From the NCBI GenBank assembly GCA_028284775.1, contig JANQRB010000163.1, positions 1 to 64,000 of the forward strand: a stretch of 64,000 bases of DNA, in the 5' to 3' direction. Of the stretch, positions 25,777 to 35,608 are shown in pieces. The position numbers were made by a program, and so were the translations under genes. How positions within the stretch are numbered: the first letter of the stretch is position 1; each line of letters opens with the position of its first letter. The notes under the pieces were generated by a model. The model worked only from the letters and a program-made list of their open reading frames with translations, made no database searches and had not been told where the DNA came from. This stretch comes from Candidatus Kapaibacterium sp. (GTDB lineage: Bacteria; Bacteroidota; Ignavibacteria; Kapaibacteriales; UBA7675).

Positions 25777-25821
25777 AATGTGAACACGTTCGCATACTGA
25801 CAATGCGAACATGTTCACATT
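25777..25821. promoter_or_regulatory. Operator-like inverted repeat of the TetR-isocyanide synthase operon
   Basis: AATGTGAACACGTTCGCAT and ATGCGAACATGTTCACATT form a nearly perfect 19-bp inverted repeat (one mismatch) separated by 7 bases. Each half is itself close to palindromic around GAACAyGTTC, so two TetR dimers could bind. On the minus strand a TTGACA (about 25831-25836, within the palindrome TTGACATTTGTCAA) lies just upstream and may serve as a -35 element. The repeat ends about 12 bases before the preferred GTG start. Confidence 0.75.
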
Positions 25822-26032
25822 ATTGACAAATGTCAAGAACTTTCGGCAACATTGCCGTTTTCAGGCATTTTTGGGGACTGTTCCCAGTCGATAGAAAATC
25901 AGGGCAGCAGCGCCGGGAAGGATAATCGGGCCGATACGGATACTTGAGAATGCAACAGGCAGCGGCTGCCAGATACGGCAGCAGTTGCGGAGGCGTAATT
26001 CATAAATGAAGATCGGACTTCAGCGCTGAAGC

Positions 26033-26689
26033 TTAGGATTCGTATCTGCCGGTGGCCGTCGCCCTGGTATCGAGACGTGAAAAAGCATACAACAGCTCCC
26101 GGGCGATTTGCCGGCAGCGCTCGTCGTATACTTCGCCCTCCTCGGGACTGTCGTCTGCGATTTTGGGATCAACATAACTGAGGCTGATTCGTTGGGATGC
26201 GCCGGGTACGGCCGGGCAGGCGGCGTCGGCGTCGGAACAGGTCATTACGGCGCAAAATTCACGCTGCGGATTGGCTTTATCATCGTAGAGTTTGGAATAA
26301 GCCGGCAGGGCTTCGACGCCGTCCGCGAAATGCAATTGATACCTGGGGTTGGGGCCCCCTTCGCCCGCAGCAACCGAGATGCCGCAGCGACGCAAGGCAT
26401 CGACCACCCGTGAGTTGCAGGCCGTCACCTCCGTCCCGCCCGAGTAAGAGCCGACATTCGTCAATCCGCAGCGGTAGGCGGCGACGGCGGCCCACAGCTG
26501 CGCCATGATGCTGCGACGCGAATTGTGAGTACAGATAAAGGTCAGCCTGACGGGCCGATCGCTATCGATGCAATCCTGAATGTAGTCGCTGAGTTGCTGA
26601 AGAACGTCCTTGCGCTCCGCTGAGATCAGGGAGTACTCCAAAGCACGCGTCTCGACGTAGTGTCGCAATTGCGGTCCAAAATCTTGCAT
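26033..26689 (-). CDS. Low-molecular-weight phosphatase / arsenate reductase-like protein
   Basis: 218 residues. The P-loop CTHNSRRS (about residue 45) is the C-x5-R-S nucleophile loop of LMW protein tyrosine phosphatases and thioredoxin-linked ArsC. MTCSDADAACPAVPGA and YVDPKIADDSPEEGEVYDERCRQIARELLY are the later conserved blocks, including the general-acid region. The family in these phyla is annotated either as arsenate reductase or as a protein-tyrosine-phosphatase. No arsenic genes are nearby to decide. The frame opens at 26773; the ATG at about 26689 (MQDFGPQLRHYVE) matches the normal start of the family. Confidence 0.8.
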   Translation of the reverse strand: MQDFGPQLRHYVETRALEYSLISAERKDVLQQLSDYIQDCIDSDRPVRLTFICTHNSRRSIMAQLWAAVAAYRCGLTNVGSYSGGTEVTACNSRVVDALRRCGISVAAGEGGPNPRYQLHFADGVEALPAYSKLYDDKANPQREFCAVMTCSDADAACPAVPGASQRISLSYVDPKIADDSPEEGEVYDERCRQIARELLYAFSRLDTRATATGRYES

Positions 26690-26974
26690 GTCTGATCTTT
26701 GAAGGAAGTTAGTTGGCTGCGATGTCGCTTGATTGATGGTCAAAATACGAATATTAATTGTCTCAATGGGCATCAGCCTCTGACTTTCGCTCGTCGCATT
26801 GTCGAGATGAATAATTCACAGCACGCATTGTTTCTTCGGCATTCGATCCTCAGGTCTTGTCAATCTGGTTTTCCAGTGAATTGTGTCTCCGCGAACTGTT
26901 GGCGTAGTTGTGACGGAGTATTTATTTTGAATCTTGCGAGCAAGCTACTACAATCTATCGGCGTCCATGCTTAA

Positions 26975-28003
26975 ATGAAAAACCCAATAATTGCACGAAA
27001 GCTGAGGTTATTAGCTGAGTTAAGCTTAATCGCCGTCGGCTCCGGGATCCTCTATCAGCTAGTCCGGGATGGGACCGTTGACTATCGGGCTTTCCTGATG
27101 GGAGCCTTAATCGGCATGGCCTTTGGCGTCATCGAGCATTTTGTCGCAAGGGGTTTCAGGAAACAAGTACAAGGGCTTCCCTTACTCGTGACCATAGTAG
27201 TGAAGGCGGTTGTTTATTTGTTCATTATCACGGTGGTATCAGGTCTATTGGGACTGACAATAGGATATTTTCAAGGCAAACACATAGAAGAGTTTTACAG
27301 TAGTATGTTAAGCAAGAATCAACTGATTTTAACAGTTTATTCCTTGATACTCTACCTGGCGCTCTCTTTCTATATTCAGATCAACCTGCTTTTGGGCGAT
27401 GGTGTCTTATTGAAATTCTTGTTTGGCAAGTATAGAAAGCCCACGAACGAAAGCAGAATATTTATGTTTCTTGACTTAAAATCTTCGACGACAATTGCGG
27501 AGAAACTCGGACACAATCGCTACTATTCGTTTCTCAACGACTTTTTTCATGAAATTACCGAGCCGGCACTGAGCACACATGCTGAAATTTACCAGTACGT
27601 CGGCGATGAGGTTGTGTTTACATGGAAAACCAATGAAGGACTTGCCGACGACAACGGTGTTAAGATATTTTTCAAGATTCAGGACCGGGTGCGTAAGCAC
27701 AGAACACACTATCGGGATAAATATGGGTTTGCACCGGAATTCAAAGCGGGGCTTCACTTTGGCGATGTGATCAGCGCTCAAATCGGAGACATCAAGAGAG
27801 AAATTGTTTACAATGGGGATGTATTAAATACGAGCGCGAGAATTCAAGAGCAATGCAATGTAGTACAACGCGAGCTGCTCATTTCCGGCAACCTGCTACA
27901 TCGGCTGGACCTTGGAGGTGAATATCAGGCAGTAAAGGTAGATACGGTGACACTGCGAGGCAAGAACAATCCCCTTGAATTGTTTAGTCTAATGCGGAAT
28001 TAA
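26975..28003 (+). CDS. Membrane-bound class III adenylate/guanylate cyclase
   Basis: 342 residues. The first about 155 residues contain four hydrophobic stretches (about 14-30, 39-60, 70-99, 117-150), a membrane sensor domain. The rest is a class III cyclase catalytic domain. First metal Asp in FMFLDLKSSTTIAEKLG, second in YQYVGDEVVF, and the transition-state Asn-x3-Arg in DVLNTSARIQEQC are all present, so it should be active. It makes cAMP or cGMP from the NTP as a homodimer. Base specificity cannot be fixed by eye. No recognised cyclic-nucleotide effector is adjacent. The ATG follows an in-frame stop closely, and the frame downstream is unambiguous. Confidence 0.88.
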   Translation: MKNPIIARKLRLLAELSLIAVGSGILYQLVRDGTVDYRAFLMGALIGMAFGVIEHFVARGFRKQVQGLPLLVTIVVKAVVYLFIITVVSGLLGLTIGYFQGKHIEEFYSSMLSKNQLILTVYSLILYLALSFYIQINLLLGDGVLLKFLFGKYRKPTNESRIFMFLDLKSSTTIAEKLGHNRYYSFLNDFFHEITEPALSTHAEIYQYVGDEVVFTWKTNEGLADDNGVKIFFKIQDRVRKHRTHYRDKYGFAPEFKAGLHFGDVISAQIGDIKREIVYNGDVLNTSARIQEQCNVVQRELLISGNLLHRLDLGGEYQAVKVDTVTLRGKNNPLELFSLMRN

Positions 28004-28285
28004 GCAACAAAACTTTGAGGGCATGTACAAATCACTATTTACCACCGGAAGCGCATCAATGAATGTCAGTGCCTGACCTCTTTCGATTCAGAAAACACTG
28101 AATCAGTATCACGACCGGTTGTTTCTTCTGTCGAGACTCCTAATTCGTATATCACAAAGCACGGAGACGATCCGTCAAAATCATCCACAACAGCGTCCCT
28201 TGTAAAGCTTCGACCTGTTCTTTAGGCACAAAAGCAACAGTTTCCCAATAAGTTCGCTATCTTTGTAGTTTTTAATCCATACGCT

Positions 28286-29560
28286 ATGACCTTTAAAGTA
28301 TTAGGAATCATCGAACCCATCCTGAAAGCCCTCCAGGCTGAAGGCTATACAACACCCACCCCGATCCAGGAACAATCCATCCCGATTCTGCTCAACGGCA
28401 AAGATCTGCTTGGCTGCGCCCAGACCGGCACGGGCAAAACGGCCGCCTTTGCCATCCCGATTCTACAACATCTTTACCTGGATAAACAATCGAACAATGG
28501 CCGGCGCAAGATCAGGGCGCTCGTGATCACCCCGACGCGCGAACTGGCGATCCAGATTGCGGACAGCTTTACAGCCTACGGAAAATTCACCGGTCTCAGG
28601 AATACCGTCATTTTTGGCGGCGTTCGGCAGGGACCGCAGACCAATGCCCTCCGCAGAGGCGTCGACATTCTCATCGCCACACCCGGGCGTCTGTTGGACC
28701 TGATGGACCAGGGTTATGTCAGCTTGAAGAATATTGAATACTCGGTGCTTGATGAAGCCGACCGAATGCTCGATATGGGCTTTATCCACGATATACGCAA
28801 GATTATCGCCAAACTCCCGGCGCAGCGGCAATCACTTTTTTTTTCGGCGACAATGCCGCCGGCCATCGTGGACCTGTCGCGCAAAATACTCGGCAACCCG
28901 GAGAAAGTAACGGTAAAGCCGCAGCAAACCACAGCTGAAAAAGTGGAGCAGGCGGTCTATTTCGTGAATCGGAAAAGCAAAATCAAGCTCCTGATTCACC
29001 TGCTGCAGAGCGAGCCGGTCGAATCGGTCCTTGTATTTTCCCGGACGAAACATGGCGCCAATAAAATTGTCAGGCTGCTCGGCAAGGCCGGCGTCATTGC
29101 GGACGCAATTCACGGCAATAAATCACAGAGCGCGCGACAGCGGGCGCTGGATGGCTTCAAACGCGGCCGCACCCATGTATTGGTTGCAACCGACATCGCC
29201 GCACGCGGCATCGACCTTGAGGAATTGTCACACGTTATTAACTACGATTTGCCGGACACTCCCGAGACATATGTCCACCGGATAGGACGCACCGGTCGGG
29301 CCAATGCCAGCGGCATCGCGCTCTCTTTCTGTGATGCCGATGAAAAACCGGACCTGCGAAACATCCAGAGAGTAATTAATAAGAAAATTCCGGTCGTCGC
29401 CGACCACCCATTTCAGAGCAGCGACAAGGAAGAACGGCATGAAAGTCCGGTCAAACGGCAGCGGGCGCGGCAGCAGCTACGGTCACCAAACCCAAAGGCC
29501 GGCAACGGCAGCAACCGACGTCAGAATCGCCGTCGATCCGGTTCGCACAATCGGCGCTAG
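28286..29560 (+). CDS. DEAD-box ATP-dependent RNA helicase, RhlE-like
   Basis: 424 residues. All motifs are present in order: Q motif (GYTTPTPIQEQSIP), I (AQTGTGKTAAF), Ia (PTRELAIQ), GG, Ib (TPGRL), II (LDEADRMLDMGF), III (SATMP), IV (VLVFSRTKHGANKI), V (ATDIAARGID) and VI (HRIGRTGRA). A basic low-complexity tail rich in R, S, N and Q follows, as in RhlE proteins. It remodels structured RNA, for example during ribosome assembly or at low temperature, in the cytoplasm. Single gene; no partner is evident. Confidence 0.95.
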   Translation: MTFKVLGIIEPILKALQAEGYTTPTPIQEQSIPILLNGKDLLGCAQTGTGKTAAFAIPILQHLYLDKQSNNGRRKIRALVITPTRELAIQIADSFTAYGKFTGLRNTVIFGGVRQGPQTNALRRGVDILIATPGRLLDLMDQGYVSLKNIEYSVLDEADRMLDMGFIHDIRKIIAKLPAQRQSLFFSATMPPAIVDLSRKILGNPEKVTVKPQQTTAEKVEQAVYFVNRKSKIKLLIHLLQSEPVESVLVFSRTKHGANKIVRLLGKAGVIADAIHGNKSQSARQRALDGFKRGRTHVLVATDIAARGIDLEELSHVINYDLPDTPETYVHRIGRTGRANASGIALSFCDADEKPDLRNIQRVINKKIPVVADHPFQSSDKEERHESPVKRQRARQQLRSPNPKAGNGSNRRQNRRRSGSHNRR

Positions 29561-30016
29561 AAAAAATGTCGACATTTTGATCGCCTTCATCACTTCCCAC
29601 AGATCGCCCCGATTAGTGCCAGATATGAGATTGATGCACTTGAGAAGCTCAAGTACTGCCCCCTAATGAGCATCCAGTCGGCAGAGGCAGCTGATTCATT
29701 CTCAGCCTTATCCGAAGCGAATATTAAGCTGTCAATCCGTGAGCACGACCATCCCTTCGTGCAAAAAAATACGTAGTGCCGCCGTAGTGTATGTGCCGGG
29801 AAAGAATCGTAGATTAGGCGTACCAGAGAATCCAGAGTGCGTTGACGACCAGATCAATCGCGCCGATGCCGGTCGGTCAGCTCGCTTGACGATGACTCAG
29901 ACTGAAGTAGACAGATCGAAAAACACGGGGAAGGCAAACTTCGTCCGGACGGGGCACGCTCCAACTGCTGCTGCGCATCATTCTCGCATAAAGTATTCTG
30001 TGTGGAGAAACCGATC
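29561..30016. other. Gene-free stretch
   Basis: About 450 bases between the helicase and the unknown 460-residue protein. Short frames only. No terminator hairpin with a T tract was found after the helicase. Confidence 0.4.
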
Positions 30017-31399
30017 ATGGATAGAGACACAGACTCCGGTGTCAACTCAATTGTCTTGACGGATTTGGCTGCAAATGTCGATGCAAAGCATCGAAGTCCG
30101 GATAATCTGTTTGCTGAGATACTGCTGTCGACTCTGCTCTATGATGAAGTGTTAATTCAGGATGAAGTGTTCGTATTAAGCGATCAAATATTGAGATGGT
30201 TTTCGCAAAAGGAATATAAGGACATTTTTGCCGCCTGTCTGGAAACGGGTGCTATTAAGATCTTAACACATCCCCGCGAACTCTATACAAATGATGATCT
30301 GGCGGAGTTATCGGAAAGCAATCCCTTTCTGGCGCGGGCCCGCCATATAAACACTGTCGGCACTAAGGGTTCCGCAAGCTTTTCGCCAAGTATCAGGCAA
30401 CGCAATCTTTACACTTTCCTTGATTATTCGCTTTCTGAACATATCACGGCGCGCAGGCCCGTCCGACAAATTGCCGGCTTCAATGTAATGGATGTATTTG
30501 CCAGGGTTTTGCTTACGATCTTGACGAATCCTGAGTATGACAAATGGCTGGCTCACGCATTTCCCGGCGTCCGGCATCAGATGGCAATTGATTTTGCCGA
30601 AATTATTGCAGCGCCGGAGACGGGAATCGCTTTGCTCAAGAAGAGCGGGAAAGATCCGAAAGTGAGGATGGATCGCGCGCGCGTGGAGTTCAATCGCTCA
30701 TTCGCCTATCAGATTGCGTCTTTGTACCCGGCAGGGAGCAGAGAATCGATGTACGCGCTAATTCAGACTTGTTTTGCGGCCCCCTTCTGCTGGCGCGAAA
30801 ATGCATCTGGACGCTATGATTCCGGCTTGCGTGAGCTACTGCTCGATCAGGACGACGCTAGTGATATCCGGACGATGACGCACCCGACAGTCAGAGTCGA
30901 ATACTTAAAAGATATTCCGCTGGTATTGCCGGGTAGAACAATTGATCTTGCCAAAGCAATTGTAGCGGTTCGTAATTCCGCCGTTGGCGAATCTCTTCGC
31001 GAAGCAATGAAACACACCGGCTCAGAGCCGGATTTCCAACGTCAATATAGTGCCTGGTCTGCGGTGGCAGCAGAGATTGCCGGATACGTACATAACAGGC
31101 GCGAAGGAAACATCAGACTAACGGCGCTTAACTTCGGTCGCGAGCTACTGACAGGAGCGGCCGTCAGCGGAATGAGCGGCTCGCTTATGAAACCGCGTTC
31201 GCTCCTCGGTGATCCTGTGACCGAATTACTGCGAATACTTGGGGAGTCCGCGATAAATTCATCCATTACTATCCTGGGACCACAGGTCAATAAATTAATG
31301 CAGAGTTATCTGCAGAAACAAAAACTCTGCCGGCAACTGGAATGTTTAATTGACTTTCGATGCGTTAACATTCCGCAGCCGCCCCGGTTTTCCGTCTAA
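30017..31399 (+). CDS. Cytoplasmic protein of unknown function
   Basis: 460 residues, soluble, without signal peptide or membrane segment. The ATG at 30017 has GGAG ten bases upstream; a GTG at 30002 is the alternative. It begins MDRDTDSGVNSIVLTDLAANV and is mostly alpha-helical in character, with no motif I can assign to a family. Base composition is slightly more AT-rich than the neighbours. It stands alone between the helicase and a glycosyltransferase on the opposite strand. Confidence 0.65.
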   Translation: MDRDTDSGVNSIVLTDLAANVDAKHRSPDNLFAEILLSTLLYDEVLIQDEVFVLSDQILRWFSQKEYKDIFAACLETGAIKILTHPRELYTNDDLAELSESNPFLARARHINTVGTKGSASFSPSIRQRNLYTFLDYSLSEHITARRPVRQIAGFNVMDVFARVLLTILTNPEYDKWLAHAFPGVRHQMAIDFAEIIAAPETGIALLKKSGKDPKVRMDRARVEFNRSFAYQIASLYPAGSRESMYALIQTCFAAPFCWRENASGRYDSGLRELLLDQDDASDIRTMTHPTVRVEYLKDIPLVLPGRTIDLAKAIVAVRNSAVGESLREAMKHTGSEPDFQRQYSAWSAVAAEIAGYVHNRREGNIRLTALNFGRELLTGAAVSGMSGSLMKPRSLLGDPVTELLRILGESAINSSITILGPQVNKLMQSYLQKQKLCRQLECLIDFRCVNIPQPPRFSV

Positions 31400-31722
31400 A
31401 GTCTGATGACCGCGAGCATTTCAGGCATGAAAAAGGCTAATCCGCAAGACAGCCGCAGCCGGCACCCTACGCCTTTGGTTTTGCGCGACCCAATTCCTAA
31501 CAATATTTCAAATAAGTTATTTGATCCACCTCTTTGCGAAAAATGGATTAGGGGAGTCGAAAGGCCTCATAATCATATTCCCTCCTCGTTCGGCGCTCAG
31601 TCAGCACCTCACTCCCTTGCCCTAAGAAGAGAAAGACATAAAAGTAACTTAATAGAAAATAGACCAGACCGAATTTCCTTTTCAGGCAAAAGGACCCGCG
31701 CTTCAATGCTTTGGGGAGTGAT
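31400..31722. other. Gene-free convergent junction
   Basis: About 320 bases between two convergent genes. I find no clear terminator stem with a T run and no domain-bearing frame. Confidence 0.4.
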
Positions 31723-32844
31723 TCAGGCCTTTCGCCGTTCCGCTGCCAGGGCCATCAGCTCCCCCGCCAGATGATCCCAGGTGAACGAGGCTTCTGTCCG
31801 CTGACGGGCTGAAGCGCCCAATCTCCGCAGTCGCTCGGGGTTATCCATCGCGTCGCGCAATGCGTCGGCAAGGGCTTGCGGCGATTCGGGATCCACGAGG
31901 TAGCCGCTCTGGCCATCGACGACAGCATCTTCGCCGCCGGAGTTTTTGCCGGCGATCGATGCGACGCCACAGGCCGCCGCTTCGAGATAAACAATTCCGA
32001 ATCCTTCAACCGAGCGGCCTACCCGGCGGGCCGGCATACTGAAGATATCGGCGCACTTGTAAACATCGGCCAGCTCACTGTCGGGAATAAACCCAAGGAA
32101 ATGCACCCGATCCCTGACGCCTGTTTCGTCGGCAATTCGCTCGAGCTCGCCCTTGTAGCCACCGGTACCGGCAAGATAATAATGAGCATTGTCATCGAGA
32201 TATTGCAGCGCGCGAATCGTTGTGTCGAAGCCTTTGCGCTTGTCAAGGCGGCCCAGGGACAATATGCGGAAGTTATCGCCGAAGCCGTAGCTGGCAAGGA
32301 TCGCCGGATCGGGCGGCCCCGCGGGAAATTTGGCAAGGTCGACGCCATTGTTAATAACCCGCATCTTTTGAGGCTCAATACCGAGCGGGCTAAGTAGTTC
32401 CTTGGTGTAGCTGCTGACGGGGATCACGGCAGCGGAACGCCGCAGCGACTGTGTTTGAATCCTGCGGTTTAAACGCCGCCGCTCAAATGCATCAAGTCCG
32501 TGGACGGCGGTAATGTAAAAAATGCGCCGCAAAAAAGAATGCATCATACAGGGTACGGCCAGTTTCCAGTTCGCGCAGAGAAATAAGGTCTCCGGCTCGA
32601 TTAGAGGCGCGATTTCTTTATAAACCAGGATGTTCTTGCGGTTTTTCCAGTGACGATGATCAAGACGCCTGACTTCGAAGGCAGCCGGCGGATCCGGGGG
32701 TAATTCATCCGCACCGGGGGCAATCACGAGTACCTCATAGCCCTGCCTGCTCAAGGCGCCAGCGTACTCGTAACACCATGTCGTGATGCCGCCGATCAGG
32801 GGAAAGTAATTCTGTGTCAGGATGACAATGCGTTTAATATTCAT
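31723..32844 (-). CDS. Glycosyltransferase family 4
   Basis: 373 residues, a GT-B fold enzyme. The N-terminal acceptor domain starts with NYFPLIGGITTWCYEYAGALSRQGYEVLVIAPG, the usual glycine-rich loop. The C-terminal nucleotide-sugar domain carries RILSLGRLDKRKGFDTTIRAL, VHFLGFIPDSELADVYKCADIFSMPAR and the E-x7-E signature in EGFGIVYLEAAACGVASIAG. These retaining enzymes build lipopolysaccharide, exopolysaccharide or glycolipids at the inner membrane. Donor and acceptor are unknown, and no other sugar genes are adjacent. Confidence 0.92.
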   Translation of the reverse strand: MNIKRIVILTQNYFPLIGGITTWCYEYAGALSRQGYEVLVIAPGADELPPDPPAAFEVRRLDHRHWKNRKNILVYKEIAPLIEPETLFLCANWKLAVPCMMHSFLRRIFYITAVHGLDAFERRRLNRRIQTQSLRRSAAVIPVSSYTKELLSPLGIEPQKMRVINNGVDLAKFPAGPPDPAILASYGFGDNFRILSLGRLDKRKGFDTTIRALQYLDDNAHYYLAGTGGYKGELERIADETGVRDRVHFLGFIPDSELADVYKCADIFSMPARRVGRSVEGFGIVYLEAAACGVASIAGKNSGGEDAVVDGQSGYLVDPESPQALADALRDAMDNPERLRRLGASARQRTEASFTWDHLAGELMALAAERRKA

Positions 32845-33207
32845 ACAGGCACGAAGTATTGTTCTCGCAGAGTATAGTTCTCACAGACGGGCGGATCTTT
32901 CGTCGCCCCCTCCATTAACTGATGCCGTTCTTCGCCGATTTACCGGGGGTTCGCCCTGATTCTCTGCCGCTGTGGCGCATCGCCGTGGAGTTCATACAAA
33001 GCGACGATTCAAGGGGTTTTCCCACGCTAGCTCGACAATGCAGGCGGCAATGCACCCACTTTTGAACAAAGCGCTACAAATATAGGGCAATTGCAACGGA
33101 TTGATAGATTTTTCGCCGCTTAACAGCATTGGAAAGCAATGAAGCTGACATCAGCCTTGCGGCCGAGACAATTTGATGGTAAAAGAATAATGGATAAGCG
33201 GTATCAC
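32845..33207. other. Gene-free stretch
   Basis: About 360 bases. It should contain the promoter of the glycosyltransferase gene. Nothing else is recognised. Confidence 0.35.
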
Positions 33208-34503
33208 TCAGCGACGCAGAATGACGGGCCAAACGATATTGGGCGCTGACTCACTTGCGAGCACGCAATAGTAAGCGCCAGCCGGCAGGAGCCGCCCCCT
33301 CCTGTCGCGGCCCTTCCAGACTAAAGTGTTAATGCCTCGACGAAAAGAACTCTTGTCCCGGTCGAATACCTTCGCGCCGCGGGAGTTAAATATTGATAGT
33401 GAGGCGGGGCCGGTAAGGAAAAATTCGATCTTCACTTTTGTCGTGAAGGGATTAGGCGCGAGTGCCACTGATGAAACAGTGCCCGTCGCCGGTGGGGCTT
33501 CATTCACGCCGGTTCGCGTTGCGCCCTCGGCCCGGTATACGGTCGTACCGCCGCCCCGTACATAAACCGTTCCATCCGCTGCGACCGCGAGCGCCCGGCT
33601 TGCGGCATTGCTCAGGTCAAGTCCCTCGGCTGCCGCCAACCAGCTTTTGCCGCCGTCACGAGACAGCAGCAGTTTTTCCCACACGCTTGAAGCATAGATA
33701 ACTCCGTTAGGAGCCAATCCGAGCGTTAACACATCGTAATAGACCGGCGAGCCGTCGCGGTCGAGGTTTAGTTGGCGCCAGGAATCGCCGTGATCCGTCG
33801 AGGAAAAAATACCCCCATCGCCAGCGGCATAGCTGAGACCTGACCCCGCAAATGCAAGCGAGCGAACGTTGCTCAGATTTATCTGCTTCCGCAAACTGCG
33901 CCAGCGACCAGTGGATTGATCGAATCGATAAAGACCCTGGCTGGAGCTGCCGGCAAAGGCCCGCCCTTCGGCGTCAACTCCAAGGGCGACGACATCAGCT
34001 TCCTTTGCCAAACCCGCGCTCCAATACTGCCAGTTGTCACCATTGTCGACGCTCCGATAGACGCCGCGCCCCTCGTGACGAGCACCGGCATAAACGACTC
34101 CGTCGGGTGCGAGTGCCACACACGTCAGGTGCAGATCCTTCGAAAACGATGTCGGCTTCCAGGTTGTCCCGTCATCACTTGAGCGAAACAGGCCTTCCTG
34201 AAATGTTCCGGCATAGATCAGACCGTTCGCGCCGATTGCCAATGTGAATACCGTTTCCGCCGGCAAGTCAATGTGTTGCCATGAATCTCCCCGGTTTGTA
34301 CTGACAAAGAGTCCCTGGTCCGAAGAACCGGCCAAGATTTTACCCGATGGGGCCGCCGCCAACTCAAGGATACCCGTCGGTCGGGGCTCCGGGAATTCCG
34401 CCGTCGCCTGCCAAGAGAGATTCTGGGCAAAGACTGAAGATGCAAGGAGCAGACAAAAAAGCAAGGCGGCACAGTATGCGCCGGTAGTCAGGATGCGGTT
34501 CAT
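33208..34503 (-). CDS. BNR beta-propeller protein with FlgD-like/T9SS sorting domain
   Basis: 431 residues. Signal peptide MNRILTTGAYCAALLFCLLLASSVFAQ; the ATG at 34503 is preceded by AGGGAA, whereas the frame could extend to 34578. Five Asp-box-type motifs (STNRGDSW, SSDDGTTW, SVDNGDNW, STDHGDSW, SRDGGKSW) and propeller strands of the form GxIYAGTxxxGLFRS follow. The C-terminus is a FlgD-like sorting module (LAPNPFTTKVKIEFFL...NTLVWKGRDRRGRLLPAGAY...VILRR). It is a shorter relative of the two BNR proteins at 6.5-10.9 kb and is likely at the cell surface. Confidence 0.87.
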   Translation of the reverse strand: MNRILTTGAYCAALLFCLLLASSVFAQNLSWQATAEFPEPRPTGILELAAAPSGKILAGSSDQGLFVSTNRGDSWQHIDLPAETVFTLAIGANGLIYAGTFQEGLFRSSDDGTTWKPTSFSKDLHLTCVALAPDGVVYAGARHEGRGVYRSVDNGDNWQYWSAGLAKEADVVALGVDAEGRAFAGSSSQGLYRFDQSTGRWRSLRKQINLSNVRSLAFAGSGLSYAAGDGGIFSSTDHGDSWRQLNLDRDGSPVYYDVLTLGLAPNGVIYASSVWEKLLLSRDGGKSWLAAAEGLDLSNAASRALAVAADGTVYVRGGGTTVYRAEGATRTGVNEAPPATGTVSSVALAPNPFTTKVKIEFFLTGPASLSIFNSRGAKVFDRDKSSFRRGINTLVWKGRDRRGRLLPAGAYYCVLASESAPNIVWPVILRR

Positions 34504-34694
34504 AGATTCCCTATTCGAACATGATGCTATAAGGCTGGAAGGAGCGGAGAAGCTGGTTACTTCAATCCTCCCAATCAATTAGTGCTAACGGTGGACTGCA
34601 TAGACAGCAGTCGCGCAGGTTCGGTTACGGGAATCCTTGTGATGAAACCATTAAGGCATAGCCGACATATCTAAACAGTCAGGTCAAATCAGAC

Positions 34695-35351
34695 TCAGAG
34701 GCCGCCGAGGTCGAAGTCATCGTCGTCGTAGGAAACCTTCTCAAGGATTCCGAGAAAGCCGGTGTAGGAATCAGCCAAACGTGTTAGCGTGGCATAGTTG
34801 ACTTTATCACGCACCTGCTCGAACTCTTCGCCTTCGCCTTTTTCGACAATGCTGTCAAAATTCTTAATCGAGGACTGTACGGCTTCGATCTTCTTTTCAA
34901 AGTGTTCCTTGGCCCAGGGTTGATGCCAGTTGTAATACCAGTAATAAATGCTGCCGAAATCTTCCTCGCGAAGTGAGACGCACAGAATACTGTGGGTGGC
35001 GGTCAGGCCGATAGCTATCACACCGCGCGGCAGAAAACCTTCCAGCTCATAGGTCTCGTTCATGCCGAGCAGAAAGTTCGGCCCTTCGAAATCTTCCAGC
35101 GCGGCATCCTGCGCCAGGTAACCGAAAAACTCCTCCACGCTGTCTCTGATGTGATCGATTTTTTTGTCGAGTTCGGTTTGTTCGATTGGAACCGAAAAAA
35201 CATAGTCGAAGTCGGGGTTCGCCTCGCCGCCGTTGCATTTGAGCAAAAACGCGGCGTAATCCTCCGGTAGTTTGCAATCGAGATGCCGTTCCAGAGTTTG
35301 CAAGTCTTCGCCAGTCATTTTCGGCAGCGAGTTAACGAGATCTATCGGCAT
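34695..35351 (-). CDS. SMI1/KNR4 (SUKH) family protein
   Basis: 218 residues beginning MPIDLVNSLPKMTGEDLQTL. The segment LERHLDCKLPEDYAAFLLKCNGGEAN is the SUKH/SMI1 opening, and LPRGVIAIGLTATHSILCVSL is its second hallmark. SUKH proteins often act as immunity proteins to polymorphic or contact-dependent toxins. No toxin gene is adjacent here, so that role is only a possibility. The frame extends upstream to 35513 over non-homologous sequence. The ATG at 35351 has GGAG nine bases upstream and is preferred. The C-terminus is acidic (YDDDDFDLGGL). Confidence 0.8.
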   Translation of the reverse strand: MPIDLVNSLPKMTGEDLQTLERHLDCKLPEDYAAFLLKCNGGEANPDFDYVFSVPIEQTELDKKIDHIRDSVEEFFGYLAQDAALEDFEGPNFLLGMNETYELEGFLPRGVIAIGLTATHSILCVSLREEDFGSIYYWYYNWHQPWAKEHFEKKIEAVQSSIKNFDSIVEKGEGEEFEQVRDKVNYATLTRLADSYTGFLGILEKVSYDDDDFDLGGL

Positions 35352-35608
35352 GAAATTGTCTCCAGTTCCAAAAAAAGTCGCATTGATGAAAACGTGGTCT
35401 CTACCTGTATATTCCGGCCGCTGAACTAGCGGGAACAGGCAAATTACGAATAAATCGCCGCACGGACAATGCAGCGGCAACCTGCAGCTCCCAGACCGGG
35501 AATACCGGAACAAGCGCCGCTGTGTAAGCTCGACGGGGCTGTCGAAGAAGCATCGCGGGGCGCAGGCCCCCTTTAACGATCATCGGACGTATTTGTTGGC
35601 GCAGGAGC

